Shown piece after piece: positions 10,911 to 24,900 of a stretch of DNA of 64,000 bases. The position numbers and the translations under genes are program-made. The stretch's first letter is position 1. Each line of letters opens with the position of its first letter. The DNA lies in the NCBI GenBank assembly GCA_914767715.1, contig OU612071.1, forward strand, positions 13,621,493 through 13,685,492. Direction: 5' to 3'. The notes under the pieces are model-generated. The model was given only the letters and a program-made list of their open reading frames with translations, was not told the origin of the DNA and did not search any database. The stretch comes from Membranipora membranacea. Its lineage: Eukaryota > Bryozoa > Gymnolaemata > Cheilostomatida > Membraniporidae.

Positions 10911-12933
10911 GATTGCAATGGTTGAATCTTACCGGCGAAGTAAAAAAACAATTCCTCTCGTTGTAACTAACAATGCCCGCAAATGTAACACAGAGCGACA
11001 ATAGCTAATCACATCGCATCTACTAGTTCATTGAATTTATAGCCTGATTTGGACAATTATACCGGGCGTTCGTAGTGCGAACTAGTGCTACCTGGGTGCT
11101 TTTTCAAAACATCAAAACACCAATCCGGTCGTCTTCAGTCTATTCAACAAAGCCGACATCTTTTCAACCTGCTGTTGTATATTAACCTTGTGTTGATCCC
11201 TCTCTAATGAAAAATATTCTTGTTATGTTTTGTATTTATAATGATAAAAACTTGAAACGCTAGAATAACCAATTTCCTTATAATAGTGTGTAAACCTGTA
11301 TTCTCATATGTTCTTTTTATAAAACCATGGTTATCATGCTCAAGTACTTTTAGGAAAGCTTTTAGTACATTATGGGCAGTTTTTCCAATGCGCCTATAAA
11401 AGGAGCTTCCGTGGCTTTATGCATTATAATTTAGTTATCAAACTTCATTGTGGATGGTTGAATTGTGAGAGCAATAAATTGTTATTAACATAATAAGTTG
11501 TTTACACAACTAAATTGTCCCAAGTAACATTGAGGACTGAGCCTGACCTAGTGTCTACAAATCAGCCTCTTTTATCTTGGTATCACTGTCAGATCGAGAA
11601 AGATCACGACAGTTCACTGCTGGCAGAGTTCATATGAGATTACTTTACAATACTGAATGCAGTTTTTCGGCAGTTTTATGATTTTATTACTGAAACTGAT
11701 AAACTGATAAATTGCAATGCTAAGTTGTAACTATCACAAGTAACTCCCAATTATAACTCGAAATTGTAGCTGCTAATTGTAACTGGCAATTGTAACTGAT
11801 TCTTCAGATTAAAAACCACTGTTCTTTATACTGACCTGTATAAATAGGTCGTAAAAATAGAAACGGGTGGGATGATACGTCATTATTTTGATGGCCAACC
11901 TCGCATTTAGACGGTAATTAAATGTGCAAAAAATGGAAGTAAATGCAGAAGAGTATAACAATTAATCAGATTAGGACCATGGCAACCATGACAGTGCAAT
12001 ATACAACGCCTAACTTCATGTAGAGTCATGCACCTAGGCGTGTCACATACAGTGTATGTGACATCACTATTAACAGCTTGGCCTAGTGCCTATAATTGTT
12101 AGAATGGTGGCTTGCAGGATAATTCCACTGGTAATTACTCCGTTGAGCAGAAAGGGTGGTTGACTATAGTTGTAAGCCTGGCTCCAATGCCTATAATTTA
12201 CACCTTAGATTTTCCATTCTTCACAGTCTCAGAGGTTTGTCTATAGTTGTAAGCCTGGCTTCAATGCCTATAATTTACATCATAGCTTTTCCTTTCTTCG
12301 CAGTCTCAGAAGCTTAACTATAGTTGTAGGCCTGGCTCCCATGCCTATAATCTACAACATAGATATTCACATCTTTGCAAGTGGCGATATTATTGACAGA
12401 TTGACTATATTTATTGCAATATAGATGATTGAAATCTCACTAGTGACTATGGGAAATCATCGCCTAGACAACTCGTCATTGGAGGATAAATGTAATTGTT
12501 GAGGTGACGGTCAATACTCACCAGGATCATCAATTGGGTTTTGCAGTTAAACCGATTTCGAGTTGCTTAACGGATAGGCATCTCGGTTAGTGTGCTTTAT
12601 TGACATAGTTTATTTTGTTCTGGTGGCTTATAGCCCTCGTGCCTAAGCTACCAAATAATCACAAGACGGGTGTAGTAATCAAGAAAATCCAGAACAAAGT
12701 ACACAACTATACTTTCCATATTTCATCTGATTTTCTTCTCATCAATTTTCAAGAGATGATAAAGTTGAAAATAAAAAGTATGCAAAAAAATACACTATAA
12801 TGATATTTTGAAACATTCTTGTGGACCGGATCTTTCACCACAAGATGCGATAAGCTATTGTTGCTCTGTATTGTATTGCGTGTATTGTTAGTTACAAAGA
12901 GAGGAATGTCAGTTATGTTCAATCATTGCAATC
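10911..12933. promoter_or_regulatory. Shared head-to-head upstream region of the two metalloprotease genes
   Basis: The start codons of copies A and B point away from each other across about 2.0 kb. Sequence directly upstream of each ATG is homologous between copies for roughly 100 bp: the block gttagttaca-gagaggaat and the block agctattgt-gctctgt occur in the same order on both sides (about 10945-11035 and 12840-12905). This probably holds the 5' UTR and core promoter of each. The middle is single copy except for the tandem repeat at 12164-12394. No other gene seen. Confidence 0.55.
12164..12394. repeat. Three-copy 77-bp tandem repeat in the divergent upstream region
   Basis: Units begin ctatagttgtaagcctggct at 12164, 12241 and 12318, exactly 77 bp apart, and each contains atgcctataat and a ctca-rich tail. 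A single related fragment (ttggcctagtgcctataatt) lies just upstream near 12077. Possible regulatory array; function not shown. Confidence 0.8.
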
Positions 12934-15900
12934 ATGTGGCTGATGTTGCCTTTCGTCATTAACTTGACTGGCGTTTGTTTCAGTTTCATCACTGATGAAC
13001 TACTGGAGTTTGATCCTAAGGCTATACACCAGGTCAAGGTCAGTATCAACATACCCTCTGTCGACAACTTCACTACAGATCTGACAAAGCGAATGGATTT
13101 AGTCAGATTGCGTCAGCATGTCAGCATCCTTGACACATTCAACTCGGATGAATTTATTTATCTTAAAATCAATCACAACAACTCAGTCGCTCTAGTTCAA
13201 TCGCCACTACTAGCGAGTCCAAACTTTTTCACCCAGACCAACAGCGAAAATATTGAATTGTCTCTAAACAACACAGCCGACTCCCGATACCACCCGATGT
13301 GTGTGTATCATACAATGGATGACGTAGTAGATGGTGTTCTGGATCTATGTAGTGGAGTTAAAGGCTACTTAGAATATGGCAGTTACATCACCTTTATAAA
13401 ACCAATGTTGCAAGACTTCTCTGAAGATGTTCATCATGTCGTAACTACAAAAAGGTCAACAGGTCAAGGTCATGAAGGTCATGAAGGAGAAGATGAAAGT
13501 TCTACCAATGAATTCATGAAAAATCTCTACAATGTCATCAGGAGACAAAGACGAAAACGGGAAGCGTTTAAGCGTCGTTACTTGGAGGTTTATGTGATCT
13601 GTGATTTTGACTTCTACCGGTTACGCTGCGGCTTGTCTCGAGCAAGATGTATTCGTAAGATGTTTCAGGTTATGCGTCCCGTGTCACTACTATACAAAAA
13701 AACCTTCAATCTCATCATTGTCATATCTGGTATGGATATATGGACAGACGAAGAGACAAATAAAAGGAACGGGGTACCAACATACAAAGATCATACTGTC
13801 ATCACTAAAAATAAAACAGAAGCGTTTATGTTACAGCTTACATCACTAGGAAACACCAGAAAGATAGCTCAGGTTGCCGCCTGCGATGTAATATTGTTAG
13901 TAACGAAATCAAAACCAATTTTAGCCTACCTTTATAGTGTATTATATGGTTTGGCTAATCGTGGTGGGGCTTGCCAGTCTGCGTGGGCATTCGCGTTTTC
14001 CGACCATCTGACTGACAATCAGTTCTTAATCACCATTGCACACGAGATCGGTCACACACTTGGGGCAGACCATGTAACAACCAGGGGCTGTAGCTGCGGC
14101 CGGATAGACTGCATCATGCACCTGTGTAAGTGCTATAACAACATTGTTCAGTTTTTAGCTGTCCCATAACAAACTGATTATTCTGTTCTTACAAGTCTCT
14201 TATATTGCTGAGAGTTAATAATTGTACTCTTGTACAATGAGATAGAATAACCAAGATGGCTGACAAAATAACATGTGCTTGACTTTTGGAGTTGTCTAAC
14301 ACAAGATCAAGATGACACAACTCTTAACTATATAACATCTTCCCTTTTCTCTATACAATGCAAAAGTTTCATCGTGCATGAGTGTGAGTGCCAAACCATC
14401 CGCCCTCTGTGGGTAAAACTCGGTATCACAAAATTGAAGATTTATGGTTGGAATCAGAAAATCATCAAAAACAGCTTTTAATAATTTGACTAAGTGAAGT
14501 TTCATTTATGAAAACAATTGTTTGATCAGTCATTCCTAAATTGAATTTTAATTGAACAATTAAAAAAATTTTTAATTCATTGATTAATTAATTAATTAAT
14601 TTAATAGAAATTTATTTGTGAAAGTAATAATTCATAATTGAAAATGTGACATAATGCAATTGAAATTTTGTGATAACGAGTTTATCCGCAGAGGCATACT
14701 GGTCAGTTTTTTGCTGTCCCATAACACACTGATCACTTGATATACTATTGCATGTATATCTCTGATCGATAGAGCGTTGTAAATAAATTCACTTAGTAAG
14801 AGTACCATAGACAAGACACACAACACTAGACTGGACACTGTGTAATAAATATCCTATCAAAAAGTGTGGTAGAAAAAGCAATGATGCATGTGTTTTTCAG
14901 AGTAATCTCCCTTTGATGCAGATAATTTTATAGAATTAGATACAGAATAGCAGCAGCAATCTTCTGCCTATATTCTGTCTAACTCATCACATATTTTGAT
15001 GAAGCAAAAATGGCATAGAAATATTAGTTAAACACCATATCATACTTGCCAAGTAATCTAAATTCAAAAGTGGGAGACTTCAGTTTACAGTGATACCGCA
15101 CGTCATCGCAATGCTTAGAGGGTGCGATATACCAGAGCGATCCACATGGGGGTTTGAGGGCATTGTGTTCCCCCAACAGGGTCCGGGATAGAACCCGGCC
15201 GCTGATGCTCTGAGAGCGTTTCTAGCCACTAGGAAAGGCTAAAAACGCATATCTTATCCCAATTAATTTCATCGCGAAGGGCATGATAACATATATAGCT
15301 ATTTGCACTTGGAATCAAACCGAGCATCGTTTTTCTAGGGCTAGCTTTGTTATTTTGTGATGGCTGGGAATCAGAGCATACCGCAGAATAAGAGTTTTAA
15401 AGAGTGAAGTACAGTGGGATGCAGTGGCGTATATTATCACTCACGGCCCACGGATTTCCGTGAGTGACTGAATAGCTCAGTGTGTAGAGCGTCTGCTTTA
15501 TAATAACTGTAAATCAGATTGTTGTGGGTTCATATCCCATTTAGGTCAGTTCTTTTTTCAAAATTTTTCCCGTAATCTTCTACTGCTATTGAGTTGTTTT
15601 CTGAAAGTACCCAACAGCTCAGTGAGCTATTGAAATACCTCTCTGCTTGCACTATTTTGCTACCGATATGCAAAAATTTCCGTGGTCGGAGGGCGCTTAA
15701 GCGCCCCTCCCACACCCTCCCCGCCACGCCTACGCCGTGTGGATCGGGCTGCGCCCGATCATTATGCTCATCTCTAAAAAGTCAGTGAGTGAAAATTTTT
15801 AGAGTATACGCCCCTGGTGGGATGCACATTTAAAGTAATACGTATGATAATGTACGGTTTACAACCATATTAGTCAAATTTGGCGCAAGCACTACGGTAC

Positions 15901-18900
15901 CAATAGAGTGTTGGACTGCCCTTTCTGCTGCATAGACATATGGGTTAGTGAGTTGAGCACTCCTTGGCCTGAGGCCTCCCGATTCTTGCGGCCGAATAGA
16001 GAGCAGTCCGCGGCTGAGGGATCACTAGTTGCACTTAAAAAGTCTGCACACTCAGAGCAGTTTAGTTTTTTGACTTCTAAGAATGTATCCACCTTAAAAA
16101 AATACGTATAATAAGAACTAATAGTGAGCAGCCAGCCTGATACACTTAGGGATATCATATCAATACAGGCATATACCAACCATACAAATTATATTTTTGC
16201 TGGTAACAAATAGCATTTGGTGGTCTAGCCTGTTATCGCAAGCTTTGTTGTGGGGTAGGTGGTTCAACATGTTTATCAAGACAGTCGGGGGGGGGGGGGT
16301 CATTCAAACATACTTGGCTAAATTAAACTGATGCATAAACTAGTCCAACGCACAAGATGATCTTGTAAAATTGTATGGTGAAAGATGGATTCCGACAATG
16401 CAGTTCTAGATTGGAATTTCTTAAGGGGACCAATAGAAAATCCTAAATCCTATTATAATACTGATGGGAATCAAACCACAATGCATCATTGGATATTGCT
16501 GCAAGGTGATTGTGACCCTGTTCTCAGTCGTTGTTTTAGGAAATGTAGAATTCATAGCTAATGGTTATTACCTAACATCTATTATAGAATTTTAGCAGAT
16601 CAAATCCTTTTCAACAAAACCTGAAAATTAACCCATGAAACAATTGGAGCATAATAAGGGAACAATACAAAATAGAGATCTTTGAGGGGGTTGGGAGAAA
16701 ATCTTTAATGATATTATATACTGATGAGAATTAAACCAACACGTATGTATTATGGTATATTTCAGCAAGGTTTTTGTGACCCAGTGATCAGCAGTTGTCT
16801 TATAAAATGAAGAATTCATACCAAATAATTTTTTCAAGGCATTATGTCAAACGATTCTTCAAATCATTGTATTTAATGGATAACCTTGGATATTCCTAAA
16901 AAAAACGTTGCTCGGTTTGATTCCAAGTGCAAATAGCTATATATGTTATCATCGCCTTTGACATGAGACAGTGTAGCGTGCAGGTACATTCATTTTCAAA
17001 ATGTTCAGTACCATGATTTAGGCTCCAATTGGTACTAAGTATCAGCATTATATTTACAATCACTGTTTAACTAATATTAGGCGTAGGCGTGGCGGGGAGG
17101 GTGTGGGAGGGGCGCTTAAGCGCCCTCCCACCACGGAAATTTTTGCATATCGGTAGCAAAATAGTGCAAGCAGAGAGGTATTTCAATAGCTAACTGAACT
17201 GTTGGGTACTTTCAGAAAACAACTCAATAGCAGTAGAAGATTACGGTAAAAATGCTCCAGTTATAAAGCACCCATTTGAAAAAAAAAATTGACATTGATG
17301 GGATTCGAACCCACAACAATCTTATTCCAGTGATTTTAAGGCAGACGCTCTACACACTGAGCTATTCAGCCACTCACGGAATTCTGTGGGCCGTGAGTGG
17401 TAATATACGCCACTGATGGTCAAATACTAAAACTTATCCAAATTGTACATGTCAGATGGCAAAGTATTTCAGTTTATCAATGAATTCACTCAAAATTAGG
17501 TGCCTATGGTTGAAGGTCTAATAAAGTAGGCCCGTAATTTAAGTTAAGGGGAGGCAGGGAGGCACTGCATCCCTAGAAAGCTAAATACAGTGGCCTAAAA
17601 ACACTACAATTGAGTAATCCACGTTTGAATCAGCTCCCCTTGGTTTTCCATTTGCTTATTATATGTCGCAAATTACTTGGGAAGGAGCTTACTAGTGTGC
17701 TTCTGACTCGCCTCGGACTTTTATTTATTTATTCATTTATTTATTCATTTATTTATTCATTTCTTTATTCATTTTTTTATTCATTTATTTATTCATTTAT
17801 TTATTTATAGAGATGTTCTTAGAAGTGTACAAATAACAAAAAGAATTCTATTATAGGTAACTTCTAGCCTCCCCTACCATCTTTTTCTATACCACGGCCC
17901 TATAAGTAATGTTTTTCAATGTTCCAGATTCCAAGGGTATTTTCAGCAATGAGGGAGTGTTTTCAAAATGTACAATAGCAACGATCACCCAAAGCATAAA
18001 ACATCATCGCTCAAAATGGTGCCTTAACAACTATCCAGCTTATACAGAAAGTTTCAAAAGATGTGGTAACTTGATTCTTGATACAGGTAAGTTACAACAA
18101 TGTAGGCCCGTAGTTGTAGAGGAGGCACTGCATCCCCTTGAAAGCTAAATACAGTGGCCTTAATTCACAATATATCTTGTTTTTTTGTGTTTTTTTTTGG
18201 TTTTTTTTGTGTTTTCAGTATATCATCCTCTAATTTTTTTACTAATTATTCACAGAGTGGAAATTTAAGTTTTATCTCGCCAATTTTTTGTTAAAAATTG
18301 TGTGACAAATAAATAATTAATCAATCAATCAATCATATTTGAATAATCCATGTCAGAATAGGCTCCTCTAGGATTTCTTATGCTAATTATGTGCCTTAAA
18401 TTGCTCAGGAAGAGCTTACTGGTGATGCTTCGAGCTCGCCTCGGACTTTTGTCTCCCCTACCAGTTTTTCTAAACTACTGCTGCCCTGATTAATGGAAAT
18501 AGATATTATGAAAAACTCTGGTTTATTTTACATCCACTTCAAACAGAAAATTCTGGCCAAATCTTTGCAGTAGAAACAAGTTTCAAGTTTATTGATTCAG
18601 AATCTCACAATTTTAGATTATGTCCATGTATATAAGCAGCCCAAAGTGTAAGCCTCTTCTAGAATGCTAAATTAAATTGCCTAAAAATACTGTACATATA
18701 TTTATACATTTTATTACATCTGTCCTAGCATAGGATCTATCACCACCAGCCCACACATTAACTACATAAGAGGTAGCCTTGTCACACAGCCACAAATAAT
18801 AAAAGTGGACCCGTGACGAGGCTACCTAAGCATTGTAGGCTGGGAATCTCCTTTGGCAATAAGCTACAAAACAAATGAAATCAGCCAGCCAGGAAGGATC

Positions 18901-21900
18901 AATGCTTCTTCCAACTTTTAGGTTATAAGGATATATTTCCAATGTTATTTTGAAAGGGAACTTCACTCTGCTCAAATTGTCATCTCATTTGCAGAGATCA
19001 AATTTGACACGGCGGTTGATTGAATTGAAGGTCGCTCGCACACAGCATTTTTTATCGCAAGGCTAATACACCACTAAATTCGCATATTATCAGTGCGTCT
19101 TCACAACCTGGATCATGACTGAAATAATTTCTGTAGTTTACATATAACTATAATGAATTTCTAACTACTTTGCAGATCATCAAAACAAAATTTATGACGA
19201 AGAATGTGAACTGACGACTGGAAATCTTTGCTGCGATATCAACTGCCGCAAGGTCAAGGCAGCGCAATGTGGATGGGGTAATGAGCTGCTGATATATTGA
19301 TGGGTTTGGCATTGGAAAGCCATTATGTTGCCCTGATCGGCCATTGGGTGGGAGAGAGTAAATTGCAGGTCAAATCAAATCAAATTCACTTTCACTAGAC
19401 ATCTCAATAGGTACTTTCAGTGAACTCCCATTGGCTCATTTTCCCAACCAACAGCCAATCAGAGCAGAGGCAATATAAATTGGCTAGACATCTTATGATA
19501 TTGAAAAGCATTTAAATACTTGCCATTTCTTAAAGTGATTTTATCTCATTGTTTTTGTGATGTACATGCAGGTCCGTAGTTTAGAATAAATGGTATGGGA
19601 GGCAAAAGTCAGAGGCTGATCCAAAGCATCACCAGGAGGGGTGCTGTAAGCAATTTAAGGCACATAATTAGCAAATGGAATTCCCAGAATAGCTGATTCT
19701 GACATGGATTGCTCAATTAAAGTGTTTTTATGCCACTGTATTTTGCTTTCTAGGGGAGTCAGTGCCTCTCTGCCTCCCCTAGAACTACGGGCCTGACATG
19801 TGATGCTAATTGATTGCTGACTTGACTGTTGTCAATCCTTGTGAACACATCATGCAGAACAGATCATAACCTAGCCACTGTGTTGGCTTGATAAACATAC
19901 AAATACTAAATTTATATGTTTATGATTCGCTTAGCCTGTCATTTGTCCCCCCCCCCCCCCACCCAACAAAAAAGCTTGTAAACTCTTGCATACAGCCATC
20001 AAAAGTACCTATATTGATCTATGATGTAAGTGAAGCTGTAATACTTTCACATTGACTATAAAGTACCATCTAACATGGCACTGTCTCTCTCTCTCCCTCT
20101 CTAACCAACCTTCCAGGGTCGACACATTGGGTAATGATAACACTGGCACAGATCTAATGCCACAAGCTTCTCAGCCTATTGGCTAAGATCAAAGTGTCAT
20201 GGCCAATGGCTGATTAGTGCCTGTTTCAGTTTCTGGCAGCCTGCTGCACACTCACGATTAGGAGCCTCACCTCTAGGATGCATTCTAGTTTACTAGGATG
20301 TATCACACTCTCAGTACGAGGACTTCGGGTAACTTGCGTACCTCTTTAGGGGCAGCCCACCCTCTGTTTTGTCATAAACAGGACAAGCTTGGACATGCAG
20401 CCGTTTCAGCCTTTAGACTACATTTTATGTGCTGGGCATAAGTTTTAATGGTTGTTAAATGTCCAAAAATTCACCTAAGGCAGATCTTTTTAAATGCCAG
20501 TGATTACAAAGTTATGGCAATCTAGTAGTCGGAACTCATAGTGTTTCAAATTGTATACAGGTGATTGTTGTGACCTGAATCGATGTGCCTTAAAGTCAGC
20601 TGGGGTTAAGTGTTCTTTGTTAGACCAAGGATTGGATTGCAACAATACCTGCAGCGGAGACAGTGGGCTATGTCCTCGAGAGCGCAACACATGTGGTAAG
20701 TGCATATCCCTGACTCTGATCCGATTGGCTAGCCTAGGGGTGTCTAAAGGTGCTTATCGTCAGAGCAGATTTTCCGTCAGAATTTTTGATAACCTTTTTT
20801 TTGATACAAACTATCATTTGAAGCAATCATAGATTTTATCAAAAATGAACAATAAGTTTTATAGCCATGGTAGTTGTACTGTCACAGTTTACATTCATCC
20901 CACTGGTACTAGCACTGGAACTGACACTGGAACTAGTATTAGCACTGGTACTAGTATTAGCACTGGCACTGGTACTAGCACTGGTACTGATACTAGCTCT
21001 ATCACTGGCAACTTTTACTGTCTCAATTTCCATCTTTGGTTTTTAGATGACAATTATGATGACTGTAAAAATAACAAGTGCGCTTTCACCGGAGATTGCG
21101 TAGATGGGCTAAAAACTTACACATGTAAATGTTACCCTGGTTATGAAGGCAAATTATGTGATAAAAACATAGATGACTGCTACCCTGATGCCTGCGCACA
21201 TGGTGCCTGTGTAGATAAACTTCTGAGTTACATCTGCACATGTGAAGCTGGATATAAGGGGAAACGTTGTGATATCGGTAAGTGGCTTTTTCGACAGGGT
21301 TTCTATTTTAAGACATTGCTGTAACAATGATTGACCACAGGCTAAATTTAACAGGAACAGGTCCTGTTTAAGCTGAGTTTATACAGCATATGAGATTCCT
21401 ATAGCACCTGAAGGATGAAATGTTTCATGTGAATTCTCACTGAATAATCATCTGATTTAGATTTGATCTTTTCCTTATGCATATAAGGTGCAATCTGGTA
21501 TTAATTAATGAGAACTTGTTTGAAACCCTGGTTGGCCTTTAAGAAAAAGTATTGTAGGGAAGGCAAAACTCTTTTAGGGTGCCGAGTAACGCCAGGTTGG
21601 GTGCTCCTACTGTTCAGTCAGTCTCAATAAGCCGAGTCTGATATTTATTATCTATCACTGTTTTGTTCACTACTTTAGTAGTTTCACTTTGTAATGATGT
21701 CATGTAACCTACAACCTTACTGGTATTCTATTATTGTTAAGGCTCTTTTCATTAGCCTAACTAAGTATTTGTCTGCTTTCCTTTTCAGTTGAGTTTTAGA
21801 TGTAGCTCAACTTAGTTAGTTAGTTAGTTAAATCTTTATTCGAGATTAAACAAACTTCGAGATTAAACATCTTTATTAAGAAAAATAAAATGAAATTGGC

Positions 21901-24900
21901 TATATTTGCAGGCATAATGTTGAATGCAAGTTAGTTTGTCTGTTTGCAGGCATATTACGAATGACCATATAACATGAAAGCGGTATTAAAAATAAAAATT
22001 TAGCTAAATTACTGGTGTAGAACATTATTACAGATGGTCGATTGGACAGTTAAGAGTAGTGATGAGCATGTTGTTAGGTACTTGTGAGTGCAGGCTTTGT
22101 ATTTTAATAATTATAGTTATGTTGACAGGACTAATTTAAGATGGATGGCAGGCTGCGTTATGTAACTCAAAGAAATTATTTTGATTAAGTTTAGTTCAAA
22201 TAAACTCACTTGCTTAAGAAATTAAAGCCAGCACACATAAATAGATGCCTGATTAATACTCAACATTCAATTGTAGTGATTCAAGCACATTTAAAATGTT
22301 CGATCAAATAATCTTTGTGCCACAGGCGTCTCATGGGAACATATGTTGCACAGGCTAGCCAGTTGCTGCACATCAGAATTCATCTCATTGTGTTCTTGTC
22401 TTTGATCTCAGACATAGATGACTGTACACCAAACCCCTGCGGCCCGCATGGAACATGTGAAGATCGAATTGGTAGTTATTTTTGTAACTGTCACTCTGGC
22501 TATTTCGGGACGCAATGTCATAACAACATTGATGATTGCAAACCAGAGTCATGCCAACATGGCACCTGTACAGATGGTGTGAACAGTTTCACGTGCTCTT
22601 GTCAGGCTGGATATATAGGCGACGCATGCGACATATGTGAGTATGAAGGCGACAATTGTATTGTTTGTGAGTGATTTTTTTTTGCATGTGGGGTTTTTCC
22701 TCATACTGTTATAGTAAGACAGCTATCTTAACTTAACCCTTTTTCATGAAGACATGTAAAAACTTTTTGAACAAATCACAACTGACAGATTTACAATAAA
22801 CAGAGGTATGACACAGAGATTCTTAAACCTAATACTTAAAAATTACTAGGAAAAGTATTTTATTATGAAATTATTCACCTGGATTAGCCAATGTGTTGGC
22901 TCTGATTGGCCAACGGTCATCAGCCAATCAGATCATAGCCAACGTGTTGGCTAAGCCTGGACTAGATAAGCAGTTATACCATTAAGACTACTACTACTAA
23001 CTACTACCAACTCATTATTTTTTAGATGTTGATGACTGGTATGCTGATTGGACCATGTGGGCGCCATGTACATGTATAGGAGCTTCAGACAAGCAAACGA
23101 GGAACAGAGAATGTAGCCCAATACCAAAAAATGAAGGAAAGCCGTGCCCAGGAGAGAGTCTCGAAATGAGAGTATGTGAGCCTGTACCAGGTTGTATCAA
23201 CGGCCAATGGGGTGCTTGGCACGAATGGGGTCCCTGTAAATGCCTAGAGGACAAGCTTAAGCATCGAGAAAGGCTATGTGACAACCCTCCTCCTTCTAAT
23301 GGAGGGGAAGGATGCACAGGGATCAAACCACAAGAGACCGGAGAATGTTCAATGACAGACTGTAAGGGAGCCATAACACCTCCACCACCACCAGTCATAC
23401 GGCCAAATAGTACTATGAGAAAGTCATCGCAATCACCAGATATTTCTGCTGAGACGACAGCAAATGCTGAAGTTACTGGGAAAGCTCTTGGCATGTTATC
23501 TACACCCCTTGTTATTGCAATTGTAAGTACCAGGTCAGCTTAAATGTTGGGTCTGATGGCAGTTAAGTGGATATGAGCCAATGCCAGGGCACTGGGAGTA
23601 CCTGTTGAGTTAAATTTCTTCAGCATTCACCATACATAAATATATTAATTGGTACTTTCAGGAAAGTACAATCTGGCCTGGCATTGGCTCTCTCTTCCTG
23701 CTAGCCAATCAGAGCAACGCATTGTGAATGAAAAGGGTTTGTTCATGAGTTGGCCGAAGGGCCATGGCAACCTCGCTTTGGCAAGAACATAAAATTAAAA
23801 ACCTACATGAACTGCATAATATTAGCTACATAGTGAAAAGGATTCTCGGTCTTTTGGAGGACAAAATTTGAGCCACTCATCTGACATGTCAGGCCCGTAG
23901 TTTAGAAAAAAAAGGGAAGGGAGGCAAATGTCTTTTGCGAATCCGAAGCATTATCAGGATTGGTGCTGTAAGCTATTCTCAAAGCAATTTCAGCATATAT
24001 TATATTTAACAATTTGAAATCCCAGAGGAGCTGATTCTGAAATGGATCATCCTAATATGGTGTTTTTAGGCCAATGTATTTAGCTTTCTAGGGGAGGCAG
24101 TGCCTCCCTGCATCCCCTAGATCTACTTAGAATTCCTCTCACTTGGCTATTCTTAGCAAAATACTCCCTCTGATATAGATCCACTCCTGCACCAACCTTA
24201 ACCGTACTACTCGAAAAATTGTGGTTCTTGAAAAAAGTTCTATAAATAGGACAGCATTTTATAGACGATGATATTTTTCATAAATATACATGACTGCTTT
24301 GTTTTTATTTATTTATTTATGCATGGTCTTTATTTGCATTGACTTTGATTGGCATTAATAAAGTATATATATAAAACCCATGGCAATGATGATAATCCAC
24401 ACAAAGCACTAAACCACAGATTTTTTCCTATGTCTCAAATTATCATGAGCCTTGAACTACCATTTTGACGTTTGCCCGAATTAAACTAGGCCTAAAACAG
24501 AGCCTTGAGATTTTTGACTAGCATAGAACTTCCACAAAGAACTCACCATTAATATTTCTTGTCTCTTTCACAATGGGCTGTTTGGAAATTAACTCTAGTT
24601 GGTCTCTTTGTAGGCAGGAGGAGCTTTATTGATTCTCGGAGTTTGTATCATTGCCTTCACACGAGCTTTGGGAAGACAGAATCACAAAAGTAAGCGTAAA
24701 TTGGCCAAAGCAAAACAAGTGGGAGCCACCGCTACTAACAGAAAATCTCGTCATAGATCACGTTCAGCGACTCACAGTTTTGGCCGATTAGAACGCGCAT
24801 CTTTCGTTGGGAGACCGGTTGCCCCTCCAATCACTCTCACCGGAGGCAGAATGTCATCTTTTGGGGGATTACCAATAAGCTCTTCTGGGCATAATCATTC

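Larger units (their letters stand above)
15283..16965. mobile_element. Possible composite element bounded by about 60-bp inverted repeats
   Basis: The block at about 15283-15345 (tatagctatttgcacttgg, then aatcaaaccgagca) is repeated in reverse complement at about 16897-16965 (tgctcggtttgattccaag, then tgcaaatagctata). The 1.6 kb between them holds the hAT-like MITE at 15422-15816 and the diverged duplication at 16430-16840, but no transposase reading frame. It could be a non-autonomous DNA transposon or a fold-back. Confidence 0.4.
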
